From Acinetobacter gerneri DSM 14967 = CIP 107464 = MTCC 9824 (GTDB lineage Bacteria > Pseudomonadota > Gammaproteobacteria > Pseudomonadales > Moraxellaceae), in the NCBI RefSeq assembly GCF_000368565.1, contig NZ_KB849549.1, forward strand, positions 124,001-188,000: a stretch of DNA of 64,000 bases. The letters are read 5' to 3'. The position numbers and the translations under genes were made by a program. Shown here one piece after another: positions 25,950-36,095 of the stretch; position 1 is the first letter of the stretch, and every line of letters begins with the position of its first letter. Below the pieces are notes generated by a model. The model saw nothing but the letters and a program-made list of their open reading frames with translations. It had not been told where the DNA came from and did no database searches.

Positions 25950-27755
25950 CTATTCATTTATTTTTAAAATAATTTTTCCAGTTAATCCACTTTTACGCAC
26001 TGTTTTTACTTGCAAAGATTGTGTAAATGCAGTCGGATTTACAAGAAGTGTCACTACAGATTTTGCTCGTGTTATTGCGGTATAGATCAACTCTTGGCTT
26101 AAAAGTTTGCTTGAGTTCGCATCCAAAACAACAGCGGTATGCTTAAACTCAGAGCCTTGCGATTTGTGAATAGTCAATGCAAATGCCGTTTGGATATTTT
26201 TGGGCAAGCGATTGACATTGATCCACTGATCTAAACTTGGAAAATACACTTCAAACTGACTTGCATCAGTACGATGTTTCAAACAAATTCCGATGTCACC
26301 ATTGGATAACCCCAACTGATAATCGTTATAAGTCATCATCACAGGGCGTCCAACGTACCAATCTCCTTGTTGAATATGATTGGGGATCGCCGCCAATAAT
26401 GCCGCTTGCATCGCTTGATTGAGCCGATCAAGTCCCAAAGTACCATGATGAACCGCACATAAAATTCGGTAACGGTCAAAAGCCTCAACAACCGAAGGAT
26501 AAAGAGCCAAAGCATCTTCAGCCTGTAAATACTGTTTTAAACTTGAAAAATAATCTGAAAAACCCAAGCTTAACTTTGCATAATATTGATCAATATCATT
26601 TAAATTTTCTGGTAAATACTCAAGCTGTACCACATCAGTCATGTCAGCCGTCAAAGCCACAGCTTGAATCGTAGAGGCCTGAACAATGCTATTTTCAAAA
26701 TCCTTTAAACATTGCTCTTGCGTTCGATCAGTCTCTTGCTGGGCTTGGATAAATTTCGCCATTTTCCCGATCAATGCCCCATCTTTAAAACGACGGCTAG
26801 TGATCAAATTGACCTGATTTTGATCCAATTGCTTGACTTGCCCTAGATCTGCAAGAACTGCCCCGACATCTACCGAAGCCAATTGATTAGCGTCACCAAG
26901 TAAGATAATCCGACAATGATCAGCAACCGCTTCCAATAGCAATGTCGCTAGATTGAGATCAAGCATCGATGCTTCATCAATCACAATCACATCAAATGGC
27001 AAAGGCTGTTTGGCATGAAAACGTGGTTTATGTTGATGTCCCAAGCCTAAAAGACGATGAATAGTCAACGTTTCTTGTTGTTTTAATTGCTCAGAAATAA
27101 GCCCCAACTCATTTAACTTTTCATCATTAAATGAGCTCTGCATAGCTTCTTTCATTCGCTGAGCAGCCTTACCTGTCGGTGCTGCCATAGCGATACGGAT
27201 GTCTGGTATGGATTGGCTTAAAACTGCAATAATTCGCGCCAAAGTATAGGTTTTGCCTGTCCCCGGGCCACCAGTAATGATACTCAAAGCTTGTTCAGCC
27301 ACCATTTTCATGGCTGCTTTTTGCTGCGGATCTTCCAAAAGGTGTTGGTATTTATCGATCTCAACAGCTGTGATGCTTTGCGACTTTAAACGAGCAATCT
27401 CTGTGGAAAGTCTCTGTTCTAAATGCCAATAGCGATATAGATAAATATAATCATGGTCATAAACAAATGGTGCAACACGATGCTCGGCTTCTGTGTCCAA
27501 AATCACATGATGACTTAGACCTTTTAACGATCTATCTTCAAGTGAAATGCAACTGTCTCCCGCTTGCATTGCCATTAAAATATCTTGGACCAATTCAAGT
27601 GATTGATCATCTGTTTGATCAGTATTATTTTGCTGATTTAGTATGAATCTGCTCCAAGTTTCTATCCATTGAGGGACTTGGTCTTGGGTTTTGAGTGCAT
27701 TTTCCACACAGTTATCCTCAGAGTTATCTACAAGGTTTTCAACATATTTATCCAC
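25950..27755 (-). CDS. recD: Exodeoxyribonuclease V alpha subunit RecD
   Basis: 5'-3' helicase subunit of RecBCD. 601 residues with Walker A 'ITGGPGTGKTYTL' (GGPGTGKT at 162-169), Walker B 'FDVIVIDEASMLDL', 'ILLGDANQLASVDVGAVLADL', and C-terminal 'AFALTIHKSQGSEF' and 'LIYTAITRAK' SF1 motifs. The frame begins at a GTG (27753-27755) 40 bp after recB, with no clear ribosome binding site. Its first 20 residues are a tetrapeptide-like repeat (V-D/E-N-x) encoded by a 12-bp periodic, DnaA-box-like DNA array, so the true start may be further in. Last gene of the recC-recB-recD order. Confidence 0.93.
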   Translation of the reverse strand: MDKYVENLVDNSEDNCVENALKTQDQVPQWIETWSRFILNQQNNTDQTDDQSLELVQDILMAMQAGDSCISLEDRSLKGLSHHVILDTEAEHRVAPFVYDHDYIYLYRYWHLEQRLSTEIARLKSQSITAVEIDKYQHLLEDPQQKAAMKMVAEQALSIITGGPGTGKTYTLARIIAVLSQSIPDIRIAMAAPTGKAAQRMKEAMQSSFNDEKLNELGLISEQLKQQETLTIHRLLGLGHQHKPRFHAKQPLPFDVIVIDEASMLDLNLATLLLEAVADHCRIILLGDANQLASVDVGAVLADLGQVKQLDQNQVNLITSRRFKDGALIGKMAKFIQAQQETDRTQEQCLKDFENSIVQASTIQAVALTADMTDVVQLEYLPENLNDIDQYYAKLSLGFSDYFSSLKQYLQAEDALALYPSVVEAFDRYRILCAVHHGTLGLDRLNQAMQAALLAAIPNHIQQGDWYVGRPVMMTYNDYQLGLSNGDIGICLKHRTDASQFEVYFPSLDQWINVNRLPKNIQTAFALTIHKSQGSEFKHTAVVLDANSSKLLSQELIYTAITRAKSVVTLLVNPTAFTQSLQVKTVRKSGLTGKIILKINE

Positions 27756-27756
27756 A
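27700..27756. repeat. Array of five 12-bp-spaced DnaA-box-like 9-mers at the recB-recD junction
   Basis: On the plus strand the 9-mers begin at 27700, 27712, 27724, 27736 and 27748: TTTTCCACA, TTATCCTCA, TTATCTACA, TTTTCAACA, TTATCCACA. The last is a perfect match to the DnaA-box consensus TTATNCACA. Of the others, the first three have one mismatch to TTATCCACA and the fourth has two. All are in the same orientation, separated by exactly 3 bp. The array covers the predicted recD start codon and first 18-19 codons. Confidence 0.7.
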
Positions 27757-27794
27757 ATCTAACTATTTGAGATAAAATAACTTCATATAATTGA

Positions 27795-30700
27795 TCATGC
27801 AATATTGTCAATTTTATCCTCAGTAAAATAGCCCAAAATTGCATCCAATCTTAGTATAAATTCTACTGGAGCTTTCCAGTAAAAATAGCCCTGTTCCGCA
27901 GCTCCATTCATACCTCTTAAATATAAATAAGTCGCACCACCCAAATCTCGCTCGATTTGATAATCTTTTAACTGAACCTTTAAGTAGCGATGTAAAGCAA
28001 CCAAATACAGTGCTGCCTGTAACCAATAACTAGCATGTGACATGCTCTGCTGTATCTCTGAACTTTGATAATCCTGCTGATCTACGCCTAAAAAATTACT
28101 TTTATAATCAGCAATATGATATTGTTTTCCATCATAAAACAACAAATCAATTGAACCATTTAGGTATCGTGCAGAATTACTTTCTTTAAATTCAGGCATC
28201 GCGATATGGTATTCGGCAAAAAGTTGATGAATCCTTTTGATTGCCAAGACTCGATCCGATAAAGCCAGATAAAATGGAAATTCTGCCAAATGCTGTTCAG
28301 TATTAAGTTGACCGAGTTTGAAATTTTCTAAAATAGGCGTATTCAACACATCGCTCAGCCAAGCCGCAACCAAGCCAATTAAATTTTCTTCAATTTGTGT
28401 TTGTTCAGGAAATGCTATTTTATATTTTTCAATCAATTCATCCCATAAACTTGCATAAGTATTTTTAAAACGGCGATGAATTTCTAGATGCCAAAAAGTT
28501 TCGTCTTGAAAATCAATATGTTCAAAGATTTCATGTAAAAAATTACCCGCGATCGTCCCCATCGGGAAATTGGCTTTAATCCAAGCGATAGGCATTTCTG
28601 TCGTCTGTTGATTTTCAAGAATATTCTGATTGATTTCATCTTCAGCACTTTCAATGACTGGATTATCAATCACAAGCGCATCTTGGATTTGTTTACGTGT
28701 CAGATGTTGTGCCAAATAACTAAAGCTGGTTTTAGCTCTCGGATAAAAGCGTTGCGTTGGGAAATCGGTGGCTTCAAGTATTCGAACTTGTTGGATGTGT
28801 TGGCTCACCAATTTCTGAGGCTTCTCTGAAATCATCATTTCATCAATGCTATTGGCATGCTCAAAACCCGCTTGGGTATTTTTCCAAAAAGCCAAAGATG
28901 ACTGTGACTTGCGCTCTGCATCCGCCATCATGGCATAAACTCGATAGCTGGCACGGGTCAGTGCCACATACCAAAGACGGTGTTGTTCAGCAGCAACTCG
29001 TTCATCATGTTGTTGAATATCTTCGACTTGTAAGGCATTTTTATCATTAATCGCAACAACGCGCTGAATCTCATTTTGCCCAGTTTGCGGATTGGTTTGC
29101 TGCATAGTCGAAAAGTTCAGTTTTTTATTGATTTCTCGTGGGACTGCATCTGCCCCCAAAAGAAATACAATTTTAAACTCCAAACCTTTGGACTGGTGAA
29201 TCGTCATCAATTGCACACCAGCTTCATTGGACAATTTGCGCTGCATTTCCCAATCACGTTCACTCGGCGAATGCAGTTGTTTGAGATACCAATGATACAG
29301 GTTCTGTGCTCCTTGATAATGCTCACTATGTTGGCTTAACAATTCCGTCAAATGTCTAAGATTGACCACGACTCGTTCATTGTCACGGCTCTGCTTTTCA
29401 ACCAACTTGGTCCAAACATGAAATTCATTTAAGCAATATTGCCAAGCTGTCAAAAAGCCCTGTTGCAACCACAATTCACGAATTTCATCAAACTTTGTAA
29501 TATAAAAACTTAAGCCATCTGCCTGACTTTCTAGCTCAAGTAGACGCTTCAAATCAAAACCAATCAAACGACTTAACAAGGCTCGTTTGACCTTAGCTTC
29601 ATCAAAAGGATTTAAAATAGCGGTTAAAACTGCTGCCGTATCTCTAGCAACTTGGCTATCAAACACACTTTTTTTCGACGGTCGATTGACCCGTATCCCC
29701 AAGTGTTCTAAAGCACGCTGTGCGTTGTCCAGCCCTGCATGATTTTTCGATAAAATCGCAATATCATTTTCATCAAGTGCTTTATTGGCATTTTTTTCTG
29801 CAAAATATAAGCTGCCATCGATCCCTTGATTGAGCAATTGACGAATTTTCCAAGCCACCTGCTCCGCCTCCTGCCCTTTATCTTCGAGATAAATCCAGCG
29901 CAGAGGTGCGGGGTTTGTCTGCCCCTGATCAATCAAATCGGGATGTGGACGTGGACCTGCTTGAACAGGGCTATAAAACACCTGCTCACCAAAATCCATT
30001 TGTTTTTGAAACAGTTGATCGACCACTTCAACCAAAGGCCTGATCGAACGATGATTATAAATCAAATTATAAGCATGTCCTGATTTTCCAAATACATCCT
30101 GATGTGCCTTTAAAAAGGTCAGCATATCGCCACCACGGAAACCATAAATCGCCTGTTTACGGTCACCCACCATGATCATGCAGCCTTTTTTCACACGATC
30201 TGGATGTCGCCAGATTTGCGCCAACATATCATCTTGGTCTTGATTGGTATCTTGAAACTCATCCACCAAAATCAGTGGATAACGCGCATGCACAAAACTT
30301 GCAAAGCGTTGACCTTGCTCACTTTTCAAGGCATCAGATAAAGTTTTTATTTGTTCAGAAAATGTCGTTTCACCCTTTTGCTGCAAAACTTTCGGGAGAC
30401 GTTTTCGAACTTCTGATGCCAAATAAAACTTAAGAAAACTGTCTGTTGCATCAAGTTGCTGTTCAAATTTTGAGAATGTTTCAAAAATAGTTTTGATTTG
30501 AGCAATCAGCGGATGCTGATAAAAATGATCCTGCACGTCCGCAGAAGCTGCTTTTTTGAAAATCTGTGTTTCATTGAACACTTTCATAAAAGCCGCCAAA
30601 TCCTCTTTGGCAGGATTTAGACTCGCTTGTAAATAACTCTTTGCTCCAAATTGTGATAAATGTGAAATAATTTCGGGCAAAGATTTTTCAAAAATTCGGT

Positions 30701-31514
30701 TGAAACGTCCATTTCTGAACTTGGTGCCATTAATATTTTTATAATATTCACCATCCAATAAATAATAAGCTTCGAGTTCTGGAAATTGCGATAAATCCAA
30801 ACTTGCTAAATGCTGGGCAGCTTGCTCAAAACTTTGCAAATCAAGGGCTGTTGCAGCCGGATTGACGAAATGCGCACTGCTAAAATTGAGACTTTGTTCT
30901 ACTGTATCAACATAATAATCTGTATTTTTTAATGTCCCCGCAAATACCAAACTATCTATCACACTTTGCGGTTGTTGTTGAATCCATTCACGTAATACAT
31001 CATGAATTAACTGACGAGTATAAGCTTTCGCATCATCGGTGATTTCAGCACGTTCAATCTTGCCACTTTCAAATGCAAATTCACGTAATAGTTTTTGACT
31101 AAAGCTATCCAGTGTCCCAACAAATAGCTCATCAAGTTGATCAATCACCAACTTTAAACGCTCACAGGCATAGGCGACCTGAGTGGCAAAGCCATGCAAA
31201 ACTTTGGCAAATAAAGGGTCTGATTCTGCTTGTGCTTTGGCTAGATTTTCTTGCTCAGTCAAATCACGGCATTGATCAAAATAACGATATGTTTCAACCA
31301 ATCTCGCTCGAATACGACTTTTTAGCTCAGCTGCCGCTGCACGTGTAAAAGTCGTCGCTATCACTTGATTTGGCAAGTATTTTTCCAACAAAATACGAAC
31401 CATTAAACTTGATAAAGTATAAGTTTTACCTGTTCCTGCCGAAGCTTCAATCCAGTGCAAACCTGAAAAATGTAAGTCTGAAATCGGTTGAATAGACACT
31501 TTTTGTTGATTCAT
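27795..31514 (-). CDS. recB: Exodeoxyribonuclease V beta subunit RecB
   Basis: 3'-5' helicase and nuclease subunit of RecBCD. 1239 residues. Walker A 'WIEASAGTGKTYTL' lies at about 21-34; UvrD-type motifs follow ('LILVDEFQDTNQDQ', 'VGDRKQAIYGFRGGD', 'LMTIHQSKGLEF', 'RLWYVALTRASYRVY'). The C-terminal nuclease domain carries the motif 'NGSIDLLFYDGKQYHIADYKSNFLG', with the metal-binding Asp and the D-Y-K signature. It starts 3 bp after the recC stop codon, so translation is likely coupled. Confidence 0.97.
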   Translation of the reverse strand: MNQQKVSIQPISDLHFSGLHWIEASAGTGKTYTLSSLMVRILLEKYLPNQVIATTFTRAAAAELKSRIRARLVETYRYFDQCRDLTEQENLAKAQAESDPLFAKVLHGFATQVAYACERLKLVIDQLDELFVGTLDSFSQKLLREFAFESGKIERAEITDDAKAYTRQLIHDVLREWIQQQPQSVIDSLVFAGTLKNTDYYVDTVEQSLNFSSAHFVNPAATALDLQSFEQAAQHLASLDLSQFPELEAYYLLDGEYYKNINGTKFRNGRFNRIFEKSLPEIISHLSQFGAKSYLQASLNPAKEDLAAFMKVFNETQIFKKAASADVQDHFYQHPLIAQIKTIFETFSKFEQQLDATDSFLKFYLASEVRKRLPKVLQQKGETTFSEQIKTLSDALKSEQGQRFASFVHARYPLILVDEFQDTNQDQDDMLAQIWRHPDRVKKGCMIMVGDRKQAIYGFRGGDMLTFLKAHQDVFGKSGHAYNLIYNHRSIRPLVEVVDQLFQKQMDFGEQVFYSPVQAGPRPHPDLIDQGQTNPAPLRWIYLEDKGQEAEQVAWKIRQLLNQGIDGSLYFAEKNANKALDENDIAILSKNHAGLDNAQRALEHLGIRVNRPSKKSVFDSQVARDTAAVLTAILNPFDEAKVKRALLSRLIGFDLKRLLELESQADGLSFYITKFDEIRELWLQQGFLTAWQYCLNEFHVWTKLVEKQSRDNERVVVNLRHLTELLSQHSEHYQGAQNLYHWYLKQLHSPSERDWEMQRKLSNEAGVQLMTIHQSKGLEFKIVFLLGADAVPREINKKLNFSTMQQTNPQTGQNEIQRVVAINDKNALQVEDIQQHDERVAAEQHRLWYVALTRASYRVYAMMADAERKSQSSLAFWKNTQAGFEHANSIDEMMISEKPQKLVSQHIQQVRILEATDFPTQRFYPRAKTSFSYLAQHLTRKQIQDALVIDNPVIESAEDEINQNILENQQTTEMPIAWIKANFPMGTIAGNFLHEIFEHIDFQDETFWHLEIHRRFKNTYASLWDELIEKYKIAFPEQTQIEENLIGLVAAWLSDVLNTPILENFKLGQLNTEQHLAEFPFYLALSDRVLAIKRIHQLFAEYHIAMPEFKESNSARYLNGSIDLLFYDGKQYHIADYKSNFLGVDQQDYQSSEIQQSMSHASYWLQAALYLVALHRYLKVQLKDYQIERDLGGATYLYLRGMNGAAEQGYFYWKAPVEFILRLDAILGYFTEDKIDNIA

Positions 31515-31517
31515 GTC

Positions 31518-34500
31518 TTATTCCTTAGCCACGGTTTGATATTCATAAATCGGTTGATATAAAGCATATGCAAATCTATCGCAGGCAAACTGTAGCAATG
31601 CTTTTGCATCTTGCTCTTGTAAAATAAACTGCCAATCACGATGCTGTTTACTCCACTCCATATCCAGCAAAGAATACGTTAAAAATGCGTCACTTTTTTC
31701 CCATTCTTTTAACAAATCTTTAAAGTTTGCAAGTCGCATTTGTCCAAAATCATCCTGCTCCCATTCCAGTGATTTATTATTTTCAGCAGGCTGTAAGATC
31801 AAGGCAGCAGGTAAAACCAAAGGCTGAGTTTGTGCATAAGAAAAGGCATTAAACCATTGTTTCAAATATTCTTTCGCCTGATTTGAACTCACACCTGAGC
31901 TGACGACTGTTACATCATTAAAAACAGCTATACGTTGTAACTCTCTTGATTGTTCATCACTTAAATCTAGAAATGCCAACCACAAAATATACTCAAGCCA
32001 GACTTTGGTACGTCGTTTGGCTCGTCCACTCGAAGCATCCAAACTCACCCAATCTTTCACGTGATTTTGATTTGCATCAACATAGGGCACAGTGATATTC
32101 AAACTTAAATCTTTGCTATAGCGCCATTGTCTTTGAGTTGTTGCTGTGACTTGATCTGCATAAAGATGCAAGCGAGTCAGCAAAGTTTTTTGTTCAGCCA
32201 AACTCAATTGCAAAGCAGCATGTTGCACTTTGCCGATCGGGAGTTGATCTTGAAGCTGACTCATAAATTGACTTTCTAGGTCATTTTCAGACAAAGATTC
32301 ATCTGAAATCTTAGCTGAATAATCCACTTCTTTTTGCAAGAAATCTCGAATTGAATAACGTCCTAAACCATCCAAAACCAAAGGTTCATCGAGTATCGGC
32401 ATGTCCTCAGGTTTTAAATTTTCCACACCTAAAGTTTTCAAATAAAGTCTAGCTGGGAAAGTAATATCTGAAATCCATTGTCCTGCATCAAGGCTTTTTA
32501 TCACCTCCTGTTCAGGTTCAAGTGCAGTATTTAGCCACGCTTCTTTTTGTCCACTTTCCTTAGAAATCTGATTTGCAACTTCAAACCATTGATCTTTGAA
32601 ACGTATCGACTTATTTTCAGAAAAACCTTCAGGATCAAAAGGCTGTAAAGAATGCAGGTGATAAAGTTTAGCGATTTGAACAGGAACTTCCAAACCTTCT
32701 AAACTGATCTGATCATTATTATTTTGCCCTTCTTCAGCTTGGCAAATATAGGCTATATGATTGAGCAGCTCTTGCAAAACACTTGATGGTTCACGTACTT
32801 CGCCATCATTGATGTCAAAGCCATTGTAAAACATCCACACATTTTCTTGAGCAAGCAATAGCGCATCTAAAAATGCACCCTGATCATCTTCCAAACGTGA
32901 ACGATCACCTAATTGTGGTCGTAAAATTTGCATCAGATCAAAAGGAATATTTTGATTTCGATTTGGAAATTTTCCACTATCCAAATTGAGCATCACCACC
33001 AATTTATATGGAATCGGTCGAATCTGCCCCATCTGACTAAAAGTCACCTGTCCTGTCGGCACAGCATGTTCAACCTGACTATCCAATGTTGTTTGAATTT
33101 CTTGTAATAAATAACTCAAAGGCAATTGGATATGTTTTAGCTCAGCCTGTCCTTTTTGCTCATAGTTATAAGCAAGGGTAAGCATTCGTTCTTGTTTTTT
33201 AACGATTTCTCTGAGCTGTCTTAGAGACTCGACACCTGCATTTTCAAACTCAGTCAGATCTGCATTGAGCTGTCTAATCCAATATTCTGCACTGTTCGCA
33301 TTTTTATTATGTTGAGGGCTAAGCAACCAATCTCGTCTTTTCTCAAAATCATGATAAATTTCAATCAATTTAGCAATCAATTCAAAATCGCCAGACAAGA
33401 CTTCAGAAAAACTTAAAACACCCTCAAACACCGCATGTTCTGGAACAGCAACACCCAATGCTAAACGATCTAGCGCAAATTTAAAGCTATAGCGGAAATC
33501 ATCATCATTTTCACTTAATTGTTGTTTTAAATGTTCTACATCTAAACCACGTTTAAAGCCCGCCTGAGAAAGTAATTGAATCATGCGAGCAGCACGATTG
33601 ACATCGAGTTCATAGCGTAGCTGTGTAGCCGTTAAATTTAACCAATCTGTAAAATCCTCTATGCTAAATCGCCCCTGCACCAACTGGATACGCCCCAATA
33701 CTGCACGCCAAGCATTGTTTGCATCGAGCTGCGTCACCCCTGCTATTTTGACAGGTAATTGAGCAGTTTTTTGATTGGCACCACTTGGAAAAACACTGCG
33801 GATCAGCGGTTCAATTTCTTTTAAATTTGGGGCTAAAACCAAGACGTCACTTGGCTTTCTAGGCTGATCAGGTGTCGATTGAGCAAGCCAATATATCAGT
33901 TGTTCTTTGAGAACTTCTAACTGTCTTTGCGAAGAATGGCACACATGAATTTGCATCGATTGATCTTGAGCTTCAATCTGATAGGCATGTGCTTCAGGCT
34001 CGACCAAATACAAAATATCTGATTGTAGTTTCTCTAATAAATGCATCGGTTCTTCATCAACAAAAGCATCCACCCACTGCCCTTCCTCTCCTGAGGATAA
34101 GTTAGCCAGTATAGAAAAATGATCACGTGCCTGCTTACCAAAGCGCGTTAATAATGGATGACGTGACTCACGTATTTCCGCATTAAAATTGAGGGTAAAT
34201 TGCTTGAAAAATTGATCAATTTGCTGATCACTGGCTTGAGGATTTTTAGCAATAAATCGCTCTTTTACCCGTAAATCATATTGTTTTTTCCAGTTTGGAT
34301 CGACACTATCCGCCCAGTATTCTTGGGAAGGGTTATAGTGCAAGATCAATACATCAAGATACTGCCCCAAGCGTCGCAAAAACTGTAATTGGCTAGGAGG
34401 AAGATCCAAAACAGTAAAAATAATCAGTTGCTTAGGCAAGTGTCTAAGTGCTTTTTGACGTTTTTCAGGATCATCCAGTATCTGCCAAAAAGTCTGATCG

Positions 34501-35222
34501 ATGCTTAACATTTCAAGATAATCTTCATGAAATGTATGTTGCCATAACCAACGTTGCCATGCTTCTAGTTGCGTAGCGTGCTGCAAGTTAAATGCTGAGA
34601 TTTCTTGGTTTGTTTTAAAAAATAAATTTTCAATATCAATGGCTTGATCATTTCCCCAAGTATTGAGCCAATTGCTATCACAATGGCACACATTCTCACA
34701 GTTCTTAGCACAATATCCTCGATAAATCATATAATTACTAAACAGTTTTGAAACCTGCTCAGCAACCCAATACAGCATACTTTGCTTTTTTTGTTTTCGT
34801 GCTTCAACGTCGTCTAACTGATCTGCACTGGCATAAATCCGCTCGACTATCGGAAATAACGGATGTTCAGATGTCAAAGCCAATTGATCGGCTTCAATAA
34901 AACTTTTTAAAGTTTGATAAATTCGCCATTTCATAATCAACCGCGGAATATTGGCTCGACGTACTTTATCTTTATCATCAAGGACTTGCTGATATGCATA
35001 CCATTGAAAACCACGTATTCTTTGATGAAACTGAGTATTGGCACTGATCCCTTGTTGCTCAGCCATTTTTTGCGTCAACCATTCCTGTACCGCAGGGCTG
35101 GGCACGATGAAATGCTGTGTTCTTAAAACATCAAAGGGGTGACCAGATGGTGAGGAAATACTATGCATAACCCCTTGCACCAAAACATCTATTTTCTGGC
35201 TTTGAATGACATGAATCCCCAT
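31518..35222 (-). CDS. recC: Exodeoxyribonuclease V gamma subunit RecC
   Basis: Subunit that splits the DNA strands and scans for Chi. 1234 residues, somewhat longer than E. coli RecC (1122). It starts MGIHVIQSQKIDVLVQGV, and the blocks 'FIVPSPAVQEWLTQKMAEQQGISANTQFH', 'ILHYNPSQEYWAD' and 'VMLNLDSGKFPNRNQNIPFDLMQ' are typical. An inactive helicase-like fold is known for the family. GAGGG precedes the ATG. First gene of the recC-recB-recD operon and divergent from the small helical gene at 35399. Confidence 0.95.
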   Translation of the reverse strand: MGIHVIQSQKIDVLVQGVMHSISSPSGHPFDVLRTQHFIVPSPAVQEWLTQKMAEQQGISANTQFHQRIRGFQWYAYQQVLDDKDKVRRANIPRLIMKWRIYQTLKSFIEADQLALTSEHPLFPIVERIYASADQLDDVEARKQKKQSMLYWVAEQVSKLFSNYMIYRGYCAKNCENVCHCDSNWLNTWGNDQAIDIENLFFKTNQEISAFNLQHATQLEAWQRWLWQHTFHEDYLEMLSIDQTFWQILDDPEKRQKALRHLPKQLIIFTVLDLPPSQLQFLRRLGQYLDVLILHYNPSQEYWADSVDPNWKKQYDLRVKERFIAKNPQASDQQIDQFFKQFTLNFNAEIRESRHPLLTRFGKQARDHFSILANLSSGEEGQWVDAFVDEEPMHLLEKLQSDILYLVEPEAHAYQIEAQDQSMQIHVCHSSQRQLEVLKEQLIYWLAQSTPDQPRKPSDVLVLAPNLKEIEPLIRSVFPSGANQKTAQLPVKIAGVTQLDANNAWRAVLGRIQLVQGRFSIEDFTDWLNLTATQLRYELDVNRAARMIQLLSQAGFKRGLDVEHLKQQLSENDDDFRYSFKFALDRLALGVAVPEHAVFEGVLSFSEVLSGDFELIAKLIEIYHDFEKRRDWLLSPQHNKNANSAEYWIRQLNADLTEFENAGVESLRQLREIVKKQERMLTLAYNYEQKGQAELKHIQLPLSYLLQEIQTTLDSQVEHAVPTGQVTFSQMGQIRPIPYKLVVMLNLDSGKFPNRNQNIPFDLMQILRPQLGDRSRLEDDQGAFLDALLLAQENVWMFYNGFDINDGEVREPSSVLQELLNHIAYICQAEEGQNNNDQISLEGLEVPVQIAKLYHLHSLQPFDPEGFSENKSIRFKDQWFEVANQISKESGQKEAWLNTALEPEQEVIKSLDAGQWISDITFPARLYLKTLGVENLKPEDMPILDEPLVLDGLGRYSIRDFLQKEVDYSAKISDESLSENDLESQFMSQLQDQLPIGKVQHAALQLSLAEQKTLLTRLHLYADQVTATTQRQWRYSKDLSLNITVPYVDANQNHVKDWVSLDASSGRAKRRTKVWLEYILWLAFLDLSDEQSRELQRIAVFNDVTVVSSGVSSNQAKEYLKQWFNAFSYAQTQPLVLPAALILQPAENNKSLEWEQDDFGQMRLANFKDLLKEWEKSDAFLTYSLLDMEWSKQHRDWQFILQEQDAKALLQFACDRFAYALYQPIYEYQTVAKE

Positions 35223-35398
35223 ATTCCCTCAAACTTTTTTTGAACTAGCGCACAAAATCATAAAGAACTTTTACTATACAACCGGATCAGACTATGTCAC
35301 TTTTACATAGTTATTCATAGAATAGCCGATATAGATTGAAAGTATCAAAAAATAGCTTTTTAAAAATAGATCAATCCGCCTGAAATAGGGTTTTATTT

Positions 35399-35905
35399 AT
35401 GAAAATAGACAAACTTCCAGAATCAATCGACCCAAATTTAAACTTGGAACAAGTCCGCGCTGAATGTTTAAACATGGTAAAAAAACGTGCCTATGTTTCG
35501 GCTGGTGCTGCGATCATTCCAATTCCATTTTTTGACGTTGTGATTGATGTCGGTATCTTGTCACTCATTATCCCCGAAATTAGTGCTAAATTTGGTTTAG
35601 CTCCAGACCAAATCACCGTTTTTGATACTAAAACCAAAGAAATTCATTGGAATGAACTGCGTAAACGTGGCTTCGAGTTTTCAGGCTTTGTTGTTGCACG
35701 TACGGCTGTGAAAAAAACTTTAGATAATGTTGCAACCAAAGTCATCACCAAACAAGTGACCAAATTTATTCCGATCGGTGGGCAAATTATTGCTGCAAGT
35801 ATGGGATATTTTGTGATGAAGAAAATTACTGAAGCGCATATTGAAGAGTGTTATAAACTGGCTAAACAGATTCAAATTAAACAATCTGCTCAAGTCGTCA
35901 GTTAA
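35399..35905 (+). CDS. Hypothetical protein resembling DUF697-type helical domains
   Basis: 168 residues. Two hydrophobic helices, 'AYVSAGAAIIPIPFFDVVIDVGILSLIIPEIS' (about 34-64) and 'IPIGGQIIAASMGYFVMKKITEAH' (about 128-151), each begin with an (I)PI(P/G) turn. This pattern recalls DUF697/YcjF-type domains, which mediate membrane or GTPase partner contacts. No GTPase is adjacent. The ATG has 'AGGGTTTT' upstream. Assignment is by pattern only. Confidence 0.55.
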   Translation: MKIDKLPESIDPNLNLEQVRAECLNMVKKRAYVSAGAAIIPIPFFDVVIDVGILSLIIPEISAKFGLAPDQITVFDTKTKEIHWNELRKRGFEFSGFVVARTAVKKTLDNVATKVITKQVTKFIPIGGQIIAASMGYFVMKKITEAHIEECYKLAKQIQIKQSAQVVS

Positions 35906-36017
35906 GTTTACTGCCATTTTAATCAATGAAATTGCGATAACTTTCAATTTATTCTTAGCCAAAAATAGTACCAATCAAGCTTGCTTTTAGATGATTACAA
36001 GCTCTGATTTACAAATA

Positions 36018-36047
36018 AAAAAGGACAGCAAAATGGCTGTCCTTTTT
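36018..36047. terminator. Bidirectional terminator
   Basis: AAAAAGGACAGC, a 6-nt loop, then GCTGTCCTTTTT. It is a perfect 12-bp stem between the gene at 35399 and the convergent pap gene. Confidence 0.9.
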
Positions 36048-36095
36048 ATTATGCTCTACTCTTTAAACAGATAAATTCGGTTATTAAACTGCCTT

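Noticed and set aside
27700..27756. DnaA-box cluster as the chromosomal replication origin oriC
   Set aside because: No dnaA, dnaN, gyrB or rpmH genes are near, and the array lies inside the recBCD operon. It is more likely a titration or regulatory site, or a coding repeat.
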